Below are positions 56,801 to 64,000 of a stretch of 64,000 bases of DNA, piece after piece; the first letter of the stretch is position 1, and each line of letters opens with the position of its first letter. This DNA is from Tiliqua scincoides (taxonomy: Eukaryota; Chordata; Lepidosauria; Squamata; Scincidae). The notes beneath the pieces are model-generated. The model saw nothing but the letters and a program-made list of their open reading frames with translations. It was not told the origin of the DNA and did not search any database. Both the position numbers and the translations under genes were made by a program. The stretch spans positions 109,013,307 through 109,077,306 of the forward strand of contig NC_089822.1 in NCBI RefSeq assembly GCF_035046505.1, written 5' to 3'.

Positions 56801-59163
56801 GGTTTGAGATGTTCCTGCTCTGCTGATACAAGCAGCAGCTGGTATGTGAGACTGTAGCCCAATTCAGGCAATGAGTGAACATGTATAGGACAGGAGAAAG
56901 CACCGGAGCAGCTTCAAGTTTCAAGTTTATTAGGTTGATCAGCACATAAGCCATACACCTATTTATCTAAAATCTTAAAACCAGAGTTTAAAACCACATA
57001 GAAACAGAATTTGGCTATATCCACAACACACTCTTTGCAAAGACTACTTAACAGTAATTTCAGTCTTAAAGAGTTCAAAAACATAGAAAATGTATGTATT
57101 CATTTCTTTAAGAATCGAACTCTCCCTGCTGTATATTTTGGGCATCGGAAAAAGATATGCACTGGGGTGTCTAATTCAGTTAGGGGACAATCACAATAAC
57201 GCTGCTCAGGAGGGATCCTTTGAAAATGACCCTACCAGAGCAGCAAGCTCCATCTCTAACTCCCAGCTGTTACACATATTCTGTTGCATGTCTGCAGCAC
57301 CCCAACACTTGTATCTGTAGGCATTTCTCTGCTTTGGCTGGGCATCCCACAAAGATAGGATTCCTGATCACGTCAAAAGGCATGTATGCTCACTGGCAAG
57401 ATGCAGGTGTGTGAGAGATTAAGCTCTCCCCCCAATGCCATATGAACGCTTAGTCTGGAGAACTGGCCTGAACATCTGGATAGGGTTAGTGTCTCTTGCT
57501 AATTACTTCACCAGACTGCTGCTCCTCAACCACTGCCAAAGCAGATCATTGCAACCCATTGTCTGCAAGGAAAAGTGGCTGTAGGCAGCCTTGGAGCTGG
57601 ACCCTGCAAGCCTCCCCTTCTATCGCCAAGGAGGCAGACCTGCAAGTGCCAAAGTCCAGCACTATTTGAAACCAATGTACTGTTCAGATAATGGTGGTAC
57701 AGAGCGAGGGTCTGCATAGGCAGTTACTATGCAGTGTCTATGCGTTTTTCATTCCAGCATTCACTGCTATTCACTGCAAGGCAACAGAGGTTGAAATGAG
57801 TGCAAGTTCTGTTAAACCCAGGCTCAATGAACATGCAAACAAGTCCCAAGCATATTAACCTCCATAGGAAGATTCCAGAGAGATGGCCATGCCAAGGAGC
57901 AGGAACAAACATAAATAACTGGGACAGGCCTCTTGGCATTTTGCCACTCTGTTACTTTTGGGTTAATACCCAGTCTCATCTTGGCTTGCTACAAACCTCA
58001 CTGCCAGGGAAGGCTTTGTCTCCCAATACAGAGCTCCCAAAGGGTGCAGCTGCTTCAGCCGAAGAGCTGGCCTCCTATGGGACCCATCACTAGGCACAGG
58101 GGCCCTCCTCACAACATGCCTAGAAACAGCACAGGGAGGAAAGATAAAACTAAGAAAGAAGGGGGGATTTGCTGCCAGTTCCATAGAAGGGCCAAGCCTG
58201 GGATAGGAATAGCAAGAAATCTTTTGGGAAGAGAGCTACAAAGTTGCTCAGTTTCAGAGTCTTTATGCAAGCTGCTCCAACACTGTCCCAAATGAGGGCG
58301 GTTGGGCTTTGCAAAGAGCCATGGCCAATGAGGAACAAGCCCCCAGTTCAAGCTGCTCCATGGCCTTGACATTTCTGAGGCTGGAGGCATGTTGTGGAAC
58401 TGTGATGGAGCAAATCCAAGTTCAAGTACCTGCAGTGAGAACCAAAGGAACCTAAGGAAAAGGGACGACTTCAGTGGTGGTGGGAAAGGCAAGGCAGTAT
58501 TTGGGTAAGCAGGAATTGGAAGCCCAAAAAAGAGGTCTGTAAAGCCCAAAGGCCTCAGTCTGGAGCATCCTGTTTTCTCAAAGGAATGAACACCAAGGCC
58601 TTTTTTCTCAAATGACGCTTTAGTTGCTTTTTGCCTTCTCCACAGCAGCAATTCAGATGTAAAATCTGCTCTGGCTAGAAGGTAGATGCAATTTTACATG
58701 GACTCTCTTCTGCTTTCTTTCCCATATTTACAACAGCGTTCCAGGTCAAAGGAGTGTGGAAATGCCCTAACAACTAGGCACCTGTATGCTGTGGGATAGG
58801 GTAAGCATGCAAGGACAGCATCCCCAGACTGAACACGGATGACTGCTGCAGTGTCCCAGCCTTCGCCTCCCTTTCTTCAGCAAGGGCAAAGACCACCCTT
58901 CCTTCTCAGACCAAGCCACAAGCCTAGGAGGTACACTTACCAAGCCCATGTGCCCTAAGAACCAGTTCCTACGCGGGGGCTCTGGAAAGCAGCGCAGTCT
59001 TTGGCAGTTGACGTAATAGGCGTAGCAAATGTGAAAGGCCTTCAGGAGCACACGGAGGAGCAAAGCCAGCTGAAGAAGCAGCAGGCTGGAGATGGCCATG
59101 GTACGGAACAGGGTCTTCTCCAGAGCCAGTTTCTCCAGCACCCAGTCAGTGAGGGGCAGCATC
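34419..59163 (-). CDS. CYP4F22: Cytochrome P450 4F22 orthologue, whole gene (12 coding exons plus one alternative exon)
   Basis: ER-bound fatty-acid omega-hydroxylase. In mammals CYP4F22 hydroxylates ultra-long-chain fatty acids for skin acylceramide, and its loss causes ichthyosis. The joined coding exons are 58941-59163 (ATG at 59162), 55965-56109, 49499-49552, 48499-48626, 46321-46442, 43481-43748, 43066-43132, 40913-41042, 39276-39409, 36977-37041, 34836-34918 and 34419-34596. They sum to 1596 nt, 531 residues plus stop, equal to the human length as I recall it. All introns are GT-AG. Motifs: N-terminal membrane helix, [19 protein letters not shown]-helix FEGHDTTAS with the glutamate that can bind heme in CYP4 enzymes, KESLR (ExxR) and PFSAGPRNCIG (heme thiolate Cys). 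It is closer to CYP4F22 than to CYP4F2/3 at [24 protein letters not shown] and [17 protein letters not shown] second version of exon 2 lies at 51388-51526. The 5' untranslated exon was not found; CAG immediately before GATG shows that the ATG exon is spliced. Confidence 0.93.
34836..34918 (-). CDS. CYP4F22: CYP4F22 coding exon 11 (start of heme loop)
   Basis: 83 nt, encoding [20 protein letters not shown], then LPFSAGPR. It supplies the first half of the heme-binding loop FxxGxRxC. Acceptor ttcacatag, donor CCAG/GTAACT. Confidence 0.92.
35095..36448 (+). mobile_element. Dispersed DNA-type element, copy 1, in a CYP4F22 intron
   Basis: It shares about 1.3 kb with 61583-63563. The right end (ccctcgacttatctatgggg, tcgtcttacagtcgagt) and left end (gatactcagtat) are loosely inverted, as in families with ACTCGAGTATAAG-type ends. 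It carries a nested hAT-like segment (gcaatggttcccaacc to ggttgggaaccactg, about 35636-36121). Confidence 0.6.
36827..36922. repeat. 80-bp palindromic repeat (CAATCCTAT family)
   Basis: ctactcagaagtaagtctca then tggggcttactcccaggtaa and gataggactgtagcc. It lies 55 bp from CYP4F22 coding exon 10. Confidence 0.75.
36977..37041 (-). CDS. CYP4F22: CYP4F22 coding exon 10
   Basis: 65 nt, encoding [20 protein letters not shown], then E. The human family has GTHHNP.VWPDP at this point. Acceptor cctctacag, donor TGAG/GTATCG. Confidence 0.92.
37414..38350. mobile_element. 937-bp non-autonomous hAT-like element in a CYP4F22 intron
   Basis: Flanked by atgtgcag and atgtgcaa (8 bp, one difference). Starts cagtggcggtcctag and ends gtacaccactg. 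The interior has two hairpins (37643-37692 and 37770-37822) and G-rich blocks. Confidence 0.7.
38351..39275. other. CYP4F22 intron: palindrome at 38845-38922 and tandem duplication at 39085-39210
   Basis: 38845-38922 is a CAATCCTAT unit. 39085-39210 repeats catgctctgt.taaaactgct and gctgctgtggcggagggggg twice. Confidence 0.6.
39276..39409 (-). CDS. CYP4F22: CYP4F22 coding exon 9 (K-helix ExxR)
   Basis: 134 nt, encoding [20 protein letters not shown], then [24 protein letters not shown] is the invariant ExxR. Acceptor ctttcag, donor AAAG/GTACCT. Confidence 0.93.
39410..40912. other. CYP4F22 intron with two Harbinger-like elements at 39437-39985
   Basis: 39437-39735 begins gagcacaatcctac, and 39745-39985 runs from ggctgaatcctaacc to gcacaggttaggattgggct. 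Both resemble the 32880 element. The remainder (40000-40912) is unassigned. Confidence 0.45.
40913..41042 (-). CDS. CYP4F22: CYP4F22 coding exon 8 (I-helix oxygen-binding motif)
   Basis: 130 nt, encoding [20 protein letters not shown], then [18 protein letters not shown]. With the end of exon 7 it forms the EGHDTT oxygen-activation motif. Acceptor gttgcag, donor AATG/GTGAGG. Confidence 0.93.
41745..41928 (+). mobile_element. MIR-type CORE-SINE
   Basis: gtgaccttgtgccagtcact, acctcacagggttgttgtga, then a run to caataaataa. Typical MIR/CORE core followed by a LINE-like tail. Confidence 0.7.
42005..42447. mobile_element. Complete non-autonomous hAT element, family A
   Basis: 443 bp between perfect ttctagat duplications (41997-42004, 42448-42455). 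Ends caggggtgcccaaac and tttggacacccctg. It is the reference copy for pieces at 1-272, 50795-50935 and 52914-54057. Confidence 0.92.
43066..43132 (-). CDS. CYP4F22: CYP4F22 coding exon 7 (I-helix start)
   Basis: 67 nt, encoding [20 protein letters not shown], then FEG. The glutamate in FEG corresponds to the residue that can bind heme covalently in CYP4 enzymes. Acceptor cttgcag, donor GAGG/GTGAGA. Confidence 0.92.
43481..43748 (-). CDS. CYP4F22: CYP4F22 coding exon 6
   Basis: 268 nt, the largest exon. It encodes [20 protein letters not shown] through [20 protein letters not shown] to [23 protein letters not shown] and SADGRRF support CYP4F22 over other CYP4Fs. Acceptor gtgttccag, donor CAAG/GTACTA. 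Confidence 0.93.
43971..45013. mobile_element. Long non-autonomous hAT-like element, family D
   Basis: Ends cagtgattcccaaactgt and acagtttgggaaccatgg. Flanks catagtc and cgtagac resemble an aged 8-bp duplication. It lies in the CYP4F22 intron between coding exons 5 and 6. Confidence 0.6.
45018..45528. mobile_element. Non-autonomous foldback hAT element, family E
   Basis: Same family as 49852-50342, in opposite orientation. Ends gcagttctcaaactc and gtttgaaaagccctgg. The interior is a long hairpin: gcagggagccctccgtgacc pairs with ggtcacacagggctccctgc. Confidence 0.75.
46321..46442 (-). CDS. CYP4F22: CYP4F22 coding exon 5
   Basis: 122 nt, read directly on the minus strand as [20 protein letters not shown], then [20 protein letters not shown]. 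Acceptor tctttgcag, donor [30 protein letters not shown] is a CYP4F signature. Confidence 0.92.
46750..47155. mobile_element. Possible DNA element related to 16420-16816
   Basis: It contains cagatacagaaaactgtgga and, further on, a gggtcc...ggacctgtgttgagcc inverted pair. The ends are not defined. Confidence 0.35.
47694..48260. mobile_element. Harbinger-like element with an (ATT)n tract
   Basis: It begins gggcgcaatcctaagg and ends with gatagaattgtgctg. 47790-47817 is an ATT run, and 47815-47880 is a dispersed LINE-like fragment nested inside. Confidence 0.45.
48499..48626 (-). CDS. CYP4F22: CYP4F22 coding exon 4 (C-helix)
   Basis: 128 nt, encoding [20 protein letters not shown] and [20 protein letters not shown]. 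WxxxR of the C-helix, which contacts a heme propionate, is present. Acceptor gccccag, donor CAT/GTGAGC. It ends in phase 0. Confidence 0.93.
49499..49552 (-). CDS. CYP4F22: CYP4F22 coding exon 3
   Basis: 54 nt, encoding [19 protein letters not shown], nearly identical to CYP4F22. The acceptor is ttttctgcag and the donor CTTG/GTAAGG. Phase 1 to 1. Confidence 0.93.
49852..50342. mobile_element. Non-autonomous foldback hAT element, family E, with perfect 8-bp duplication
   Basis: 491 bp flanked by ccctaaga on both sides (49844-49851, 50343-50350). Ends cagggcttttcaaact and agtttgaagaccgctg. The central hairpin arms (gtgctccactt...gagtggaacgcg) are about 100 nt. It lies in the intron between exons 2b and 3 of CYP4F22. 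Confidence 0.92.
50795..50935. mobile_element. hAT family A fragment
   Basis: gcagttgcgtcaggccagtg to ggccccagggccggggtttg matches one end of 42005-42447 in reverse. Confidence 0.8.
51388..51526 (-). CDS. CYP4F22: CYP4F alternative coding exon 2b
   Basis: 139 nt, phase 0 to 1, open throughout. It encodes [20 protein letters not shown], then WWFGPWIP and [12 protein letters not shown]. The acceptor is gtcctaggcacag and the donor is CAG/GTAGAT. It is the structural equivalent of exon 2a but differs strongly in sequence and resembles exon 3 of other CYP4F genes. It lies between exon 2a and exon 3 on the same strand. Replacing 2a with 2b keeps the frame (529 residues), while including both shifts it. 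It could be a working alternative exon, as in human CYP4F3, or a remnant of a paralogue left by unequal crossing-over. Confidence 0.75.
51960..52472. mobile_element. Harbinger-like element (CAATCC ends)
   Basis: It begins taagggtgcaatccagacc and ends cataggataggaatgggctg. It shares the cgggcaaggggagggtgg and ccaagcttggccagtg segments with 47694-48260. Confidence 0.5.
52914..54057. mobile_element. hAT family A element inserted in the 5S SINE and split by a LINE
   Basis: Perfect gtataagc duplications at 52906-52913 and 54058-54065, matching the SINE sequence on both sides. The element itself is about 465 bp once the LINE (53048-53717) is removed. Confidence 0.9.
53048..53717 (-). mobile_element. 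5'-truncated LINE with intact ORF2 C-terminus
   Basis: tgaatatatt duplications at 53038-53047 and 53718-53727. The minus frame is open for 149 codons: [60 protein letters not shown], ending with a zinc-finger-like CxxC...H. The 3' end ataccatagtctttcaagac, tgaaggttgc equals the 5S SINE tail. Clade not assigned; it is not CR1. Confidence 0.85.
55008..55335. mobile_element. hAT-like element of the cagtggcatac type
   Basis: Starts cagaggcatacctggag and ends aacactactg. It shares gccctgggcgccag with 37414-38350. No clear target duplication. Confidence 0.45.
55965..56109 (-). CDS. CYP4F22: CYP4F22 coding exon 2a (orthologous version)
   Basis: 145 nt, phase 0 to 1. It encodes [20 protein letters not shown], then WMGP and LVHPDFIKP, the same pattern as CYP4F22 ([11 protein letters not shown]...LVHPDxIKP). 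The acceptor is cccttacag, and the donor is CAG/GTACAG. This is the version that gives the 531-residue protein. A hAT element sits 86 bp upstream of the acceptor. Confidence 0.9.
56196..56437. mobile_element. Non-autonomous hAT element with perfect 8-bp duplication
   Basis: acataagg on both sides (56188-56195, 56438-56445). Ends caatggttcccaaac and gtttgggaattgctg. It lies 86 bp upstream of the CYP4F22 exon 2a acceptor. Confidence 0.9.
56546..56752. mobile_element. Harbinger-like element
   Basis: gggcgcaatcctaacccctt pairs with aaggggttaggactgtaccc. It is similar throughout to 32880-33062. Confidence 0.65.
56917..57425 (-). mobile_element. LINE ORF2 C-terminal fragment
   Basis: The minus frame reads [20 protein letters not shown], with one stop about 14 codons further on, then [13 protein letters not shown]. 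It has the same CxC...H...C tail as 21318-22290. The 3' end is at 56917 (aagtttcaagtttattaggt). Confidence 0.7.
57426..58940. other. CYP4F22 first coding intron, nothing recognised
   Basis: The minus frame at 58109-58651 is open for 180 codons but has no family motif and is probably chance. Confidence 0.35.
58941..59163 (-). CDS. CYP4F22: CYP4F22 coding exon 1 (start, membrane anchor)
   Basis: Begins [20 protein letters not shown], followed by a leucine-rich helix (about residues 22-42) that anchors the protein in the ER, then [13 protein letters not shown], the proline-rich hinge typical of CYP4F. The acceptor is tctctctccag before GATG, and the donor is CTTG/GTAAGT at 58940. It contributes 222 coding nt and ends in phase 0. 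Confidence 0.93.
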
Positions 59164-60117
59164 CTGGAGAGAGACAGAGCAATGGAGGATAGAACTCTTG
59201 CTATGCTGAGAGAGAGAGAAAAAGAGCAGGCCTGAGGAGAGTGGGGGCAGGGGGCAAAATCCTAGGGGCTTCCAGAGGGCCCCGGCCACGACAAAACAAG
59301 CTGTACCATACAAAACAAATTTATGACAAAATAAAATAAAAATAAATTTGGGTACCTCATGCTAAAACTGTCAATTAAAAAATTGTTTTATAAAATGTCA
59401 TAACATCTGGTTTGCAGGAAAATTTAAGAAGCGGGTGAGGCAATCAGGCATCCTGCTGTCCGCCCAGTGCCACCTCTCAGCAGAGCTGGGAGGGAGCAGG
59501 AATTAAGACAAGCGTCCACTTGCATTGAATCTCCAGATCTATGATTTCACTTCCTATTCTGACTATCAGATCTAAGGATACCTTGAAAATGCAGCAGGCA
59601 ACGCTTCATATCCTGAATCCCATCATCAGTCTGCCTTGTCTTCTAATTTCCCATAGAAAGCAGGAAACCCTGCAGTTCTCCCACACAGGTGACAAAATGA
59701 GGTTCAAATTCAGGGCTGGTCCAAGACCTTCTGACCCCAACAGTTGCCCCCCTTTCTCAGTGATGTGCCAGTCTCTGCTCCTCCCACTATTCTTCTAGCT
59801 CAGCATTCCCCTTCCCTCCACAATTCCTCCTCTTCTTCTCTGTCCCCTTCTTCCTTTACCAGTCCAGGAAGCGGATGGAGGAGGAGGAGAGAGGTGGCAA
59901 GCAGATGGACAGTAATGAGTGTCCTTCCACCAGTCTGCTGCCTGAGACGACCACTTCAGTTGGCCTCATGGATGTGCCAGTCTTGCTCAAACAAAGCACA
60001 ACATACACAGTTATGAGACTCTTTCCTTGAACATTTTTTAAAATGAAAAGTAGCCTTGTGGTTGGAGGCTGCAATCGTGATTGGAAGAGAAGTATGCGTA
60101 GAGGGGGATTCCTGCCC
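59164..60117. other. Upstream of the CYP4F22 start; 5' exon not found
   Basis: No CpG island or TATA-like site stands out. The region probably belongs to the first intron. Confidence 0.3.
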
Positions 60118-60200
60118 CCTCCACCAGCAAATTACTGCTCTGCCTCCATCTACCTGATTGCTGGAGCCCAGGACCGATGGTCGCTGGATGGTTTCCTGTT
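60118..60200 (-). pseudogene. Relic CYP4F exon 2b copy with its donor flank
   Basis: It matches the last part of exon 2b (51388-51526) and the intron that follows. HPATIGPGLQQS here corresponds to [12 protein letters not shown], then CAATCAG/GTAGATGGAGGCAG is shared. The start of the exon is missing. It lies upstream of the CYP4F22 ATG exon on the same strand, which suggests remains of a second CYP4F gene or of a duplicated exon. Confidence 0.7.
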
Positions 60201-60529
60201 GCTCTTGGTGGATAGCACAAAAGTTGGGGAAGCCAAAAGATACCTGATCATTTTCTCATGCCAGGAAGTAGTGATCATTCTCAACTGTTCTGACTGCCTT
60301 TTCTGCATCCAAGAGAACAACAAAACATGCCAAGGAAGAATAAAGAAGCCTAGTGTATCCTACTTTCTCTGAGGCCCCAAGTATAGTGGTCTTCACCTCT
60401 TCTTCTGTAAATGTGGAAGTAAAGATTACAAATACAAGGAGGAACTAATTTTTCTCCCAAATTTTGAAATTTTGGCAACAGGGTATAATAGATAATCTCC
60501 CCCACTATTCACACATTTAATATAACTCT

Positions 60530-60713
60530 ACGGGCCAAATCCTCTCCAGTTTTCCAGTGCCGGTGCAGCTGTGCCACTGGGGCATGTACTGCATCCTGTG
60601 GTGGGGAAGCAGTCACAGAGGTCACCTCAAGGTATGGGAATGTTTGTCCCCTTTCCCTAGGGCTGCATTATGACTGCACTGGTGCTGGAATGTTGGATAG
60701 AATTGAGCCCTAC
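60530..60713. mobile_element. Diverged Harbinger-like element
   Basis: gggccaaatcctctcc to ggatagaattgagccc, with the tgccactggggcatgtactg core seen in reverse in 32880-33062. Confidence 0.5.
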
Positions 60714-60807
60714 ATCATCTGAAATATAAATATACATCTGAAAGGGTTACAAGTCATAGTAGGTATGTGCAAGCTCTTGGTTTTAGAAGCAGGCTGCCTC
60801 TGATTGC

Positions 60808-60963
60808 CAGATGCAGGGGAAGGCACCGGGATGCAGATTGTGTCTGTTGTCTTGTGTGCTCCCTGGGGCATTTGGTGGGCCACTGTGAGATACAGGAAGC
60901 TGGACTAGATGGGCCTTTAGCCTGATTCAGTGGGGCTCTTGTTGTGGTCTTATGTTCTTAGAA
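60808..60963 (+). mobile_element. CR1 3' UTR end
   Basis: ctccctggggcatttggtgg, aagctggactagatgggcct, ending tcttatgttctta. Confidence 0.85.
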
Positions 60964-61765
60964 GGAAACAGGGTGGTCCTATAATCAGAAGTAAAATCCA
61001 GGCTTCAATGCAATTGGTAGGAACATAGACTGACCAGAGAGTAAGCAGCACAGTCAATATCAGGCCCAGTTGACCTTGTGCAAGGTAAGATAATGTGCTG
61101 CACCCATCTGGCTTTCTGATCCTTCAACAAGTACCTTGCCACAAAAGAAGGGTTAACAGCATGCATCATTTAAAGTTGTCACCAGGCCAGAATGTAATCC
61201 TTTTGGCCAACTGCAAGCATTAGAGGGTTCAAATACAACCACAGCTGAGTCATTCGTCTGATTAGTCACATGCACACACTGTAAGAGTGCATACCTGTGC
61301 ATTGAGAGGTAGGCGCTATCCACAAAGAATGGCTGCAGATTAAGCTGCTCTCCCAGTTTGAGGAGTAGGGGCCATCAAAAAAATTAAACAACTTGATGAG
61401 ACTTCATTTGGGTGTGTTGATGCCTCAGCTTGCCAGCCCAGAGCACAACCAGCGCTTAGTCAAATGGGAGTCAGAGACAAACAATTAAGCAGGCATTGGC
61501 AGTCATCTTGAATGTACACATGCTGTGTATGTGTGGTTTCCCTGCCAGCCACAAATGAAAACATTTGTGCCAATATACCTTCGATACTCAAGTATAGTAA
61601 GTGAAATTTTTGCCAAGTAATCAAGCTCCAATTCTCACTTTGCCTGAACTCCGGGTCAATCAGAGGGCAGAGCCTTTCCACTCTGAACAGTTTTGTTTCT
61701 CAGCTGAGCTGTTGCTCAGCTCAGGCAGGCACCTCCTTAGTTGCTATCCTTACTTTCCAGGGACC

Positions 61766-62057
61766 TTCCAGCGAAAGAAAGGAAGAAAGAAAGAGAGAGA
61801 GAGAGAGATACTTTATTTACGGTCATCCGACCAGCTAGACACAGACAAAACAAAATACACAGAATTAAAACCAACACCCCTTTACATATAAATAAAATCA
61901 GAGGTTTACACTCTCAATTTTCTTTCTTAGCAACTGTGCAGCATAACAAAAGCAGGTGACCCCGAATGATATATCAGAGTATACGTCAGAAAGCAGAAAA
62001 GCAAGCTGCTCCTCCACCTGCATCCCCATTTCAGTACCGAAAATTGGGGTAGCCAAA
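61766..62057 (-). mobile_element. LINE 3' end with (GAAA/GA)n flank
   Basis: Minus frame: EEQLAFLLSDVYSDISFGVT, a LINE ORF2 tail like 21318-22290. The 3' side has gaaagaaagagagagagaga before actttatttacggtca. Approximate duplication agc(c)aaag. Confidence 0.65.
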
Positions 62058-63072
62058 GTTAACCTTTTATTCTCCTTTCTTCTGCTGCAGCTTGGTTCTG
62101 CTTGGCAAATACTTGCAAAGCAGGTCTGTTTTTGGAAACACCAGGATGGGATCCTCCTTCCCAGGCTACAATTCAGTGCACCATTACTGAAGAATAACAC
62201 CCATGGAAAGCAGTGGGTCTACTTCTGAGTAAAAAGGGTTGCAAATATCTCACTTCTCTGCTGTGAATTGAATGGCACACTCTCAGTTATGTGTTATGGG
62301 TTGTACGTAGAGCTTCTGGCTTAACACACCAGACACCTTAAAGGTGTCTTTGATTCATGGTTCTCCTCATGTCCACCTTAAAGGTGGATTTGATTCATGG
62401 ATCTCCTGCAGTGGTTCCCAACCTTTTTCACTTGCATATCCCTTGGCAGCCCATTTCCATAAATTGTACCCTTCATATTAGCAAAAGGTTTGTAATAATA
62501 CAAGCCCTCATCTCCAATCTATGAAAACTCAGACTTCATGTATTCCTCACAGTGTTTTCTTTTTTTATCTGTTTGAGGCTCTACCTTTGCACTGTTTTGC
62601 ACCAGAAGTGTGCTGAGAAATTCTGGGTGATTGATCACTTTCTATATTATGTTTCAGCTTTTTTATGGTGCTGGTTTTCAATCACTGGTCCGTACATGAA
62701 TTGATGACCAAAAACTAGCTATTGGTGGGGCTTTCACAGCCAACTAGCTACCTCCCTTCCTGCCTTGCTGGTCCTTGCAAGGCAGTCCTGCCTTGAAAGG
62801 CATTCTGGAGCATGGCCTGCCTTTTTCTGCCATTCTTTTTCAAGTACCCCTAAAGGTCCTGTTGAGTGTCCCTGGGAGTACATGAATACCAGGTAGGGAA
62901 CCACTGTTTTACTGGTATGTAGTTTACAGTGCACTTACTCTGATAGTGTTTACAAAAAGGTGGTGAAGAACAGAATTTTAAAAAGAATAAAAATGTATCT
63001 TATGATCTTTTACTATGTTTTTAATAAATTAGAGACTACAGTTCTTAGGTAACAATTAGTTACCTCAGCACG

Positions 63073-63388
63073 TGGTCGGTCTGTGGAACTCCTTGCCACA
63101 GGATGTGGTGCTGGCGTCTAGCCTAGACGCCTTTAAAAGGGGATTGGACGAGTTTCTGGAGGAAAAATCCATTATGGGGTACAAGCCATGATGTGTATGC
63201 GCAACCTCCTGATTTTAGGAATGGGTTAAGTCAGAATGCCAGATGTAGGGGAGAGCACCAGGATGAGGTCTCTTGTTATCTGGTGTGCTCCCTGGGGCAT
63301 TTGGTGGGCCGCTGTGAGATACAGGAAGCTGGACTAGATGGGCCTATGGCCTGATCCAGTGGGGCTGTTCTTATGTTCTTATGTTAGC
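63073..63388 (+). mobile_element. CR1 LINE 3' end nested in the dispersed element
   Basis: The plus frame holds the ORF2 tail (VELPCHRMW region, shifted), then the CR1 3' UTR ending ttcttatgttcttatg. It splits the aacaattag/tgataggtta junction seen whole at 36265. Confidence 0.88.
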
Positions 63389-63572
63389 GGTAGGTTATTT
63401 TTCAGGATCTGGCCTGGGGTAAAATCAGACAAAACTATAGTCAGACACCCCCCTAAGTTTAACCCCCGACTTATCCGAGGCTCACAGAAAATTCCATGAT
63501 TGTTGGCTCAAAACCTGCCCTCGACTTATCTGTGGGGTCGTCTTATGGGCGAGTTCCTGCGGTGACTAGAGC

Positions 63573-63903
63573 AGTGGTTCTCAAACTTTCAGGGAGATTT
63601 ACTCCCTAAATAAGTCTTTGTGGGGGAGGGGTGAGAGGCATCGCAACCAGGAAGTGCTTTGCACTCTCTTATTTCTCAATGTTCCAAGCATCAGGGAGCC
63701 CAGCATGGGGCTTCCTGCACCTCCTGGAGACTCCAGCAGCCCTCAGTTAGTGAAAGTAAGTCAAAGCATCCCCCCTGGTCCCCCCTAATGACGTGATCCT
63801 GGGGATCACATTGCTGCCTCTCCCCTTCCCTTGCCCCTTAAAGGGACCGAGGGCCCTTTACATGAACTGGTGGGTTGCGACCCACCAGTTTGAGAACCAC
63901 TTA
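63573..63903. mobile_element. Non-autonomous hAT element, family E derivative
   Basis: Ends cagtggttctcaaactttc and agtttgagaaccactt. Flanks ctagag and ctagaa resemble an aged duplication. The central hairpin is shorter than in 49852-50342. Confidence 0.75.
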
Positions 63904-64000
63904 ACTAGAAGATTTCACTATGAAGCAAGGAAAAAAAAGTTTCACTCTCGTTTCTTTCTTACACAAAGTCTTTCTCTAGCAACTGGCCTTTGCATGCTGT

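Larger units (their letters stand above)
61583..63563 (+). mobile_element. Dispersed DNA-type element, copy 2, with two later insertions
   Basis: Same sequence as 35095-36448 including the nested hAT-like segment (about 62408-62906), but interrupted by a LINE piece at 61766-62057 and a CR1 at 63073-63388. Confidence 0.65.

Noticed and set aside
58109-58651. 180-codon minus-strand frame in a CYP4F22 intron
   Set aside because: No family motif, no fitting splice sites and low-information composition. It lies wholly inside an intron of a complete gene.
34419-60200. Two separate tandem P450 genes
   Set aside because: Only one set of exons exists apart from the exon 2 copies. All phases join into one 531-codon frame.

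Overview
The window looks like a lizard (squamate reptile) chromosome. The evidence is long introns, the repeat mix (CR1 LINEs ending in TTCTTATG repeats, a 5S-rRNA-derived SINE, L1-like and other LINEs, old MIR SINEs, very many non-autonomous hAT elements) and two reptile-like orthologues of vertebrate genes. Species and family cannot be fixed from the sequence alone.

Two host genes are read, both on the minus strand. CYP4F22 (59163 down to 34419) is complete: twelve coding exons join without a frame break into 531 residues, the length I recall for human CYP4F22, with heme, I-helix and ExxR motifs intact. MCOLN1 (TRPML1) runs from 22520 to 12158: thirteen coding exons are resolved, and only the short first coding exon is uncertain, probably in the GC-rich block at about 26.6-26.9 kb. 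The genes are head-to-tail with about 8 kb of repeat-rich DNA between them. CYP4F22 acts in the ER on ultra-long-chain fatty acids and MCOLN1 is a lysosomal cation channel, so nothing suggests a shared pathway.

Layout: 0-12 kb holds repeats, an orphan CpG-rich block (5.37-5.9 kb) next to a 74-bp tandem array, a Gypsy pol fossil and a 5S SINE. 12.2-22.5 kb is MCOLN1. 22.5-26.9 kb is its long first intron and probable promoter. 27-34.4 kb is intergenic L1, CR1, hAT and low-complexity DNA. 34.4-59.2 kb is CYP4F22. 59.2-64 kb holds its upstream flank, a relic P450 exon and nested repeats.

The most interesting signal is in CYP4F22. Between coding exons 1 and 3 there are two different intact versions of exon 2 (145 bp at 55965-56109 and 139 bp at 51388-51526), both of phase 0 to 1, so using both would break the frame. 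This is the arrangement of the mutually exclusive exons known in human CYP4F3. A third, broken copy lies upstream at about 60.15 kb. The second strong signal is a nested stack at 52.86-54.27 kb: a head-to-head inverted 5S SINE with 12-bp target duplications, split by a hAT element with 8-bp duplications, itself split by a LINE with 10-bp duplications. The LINE ends in the same 3' tail as the SINE, which points to the SINE's mobilising partner.
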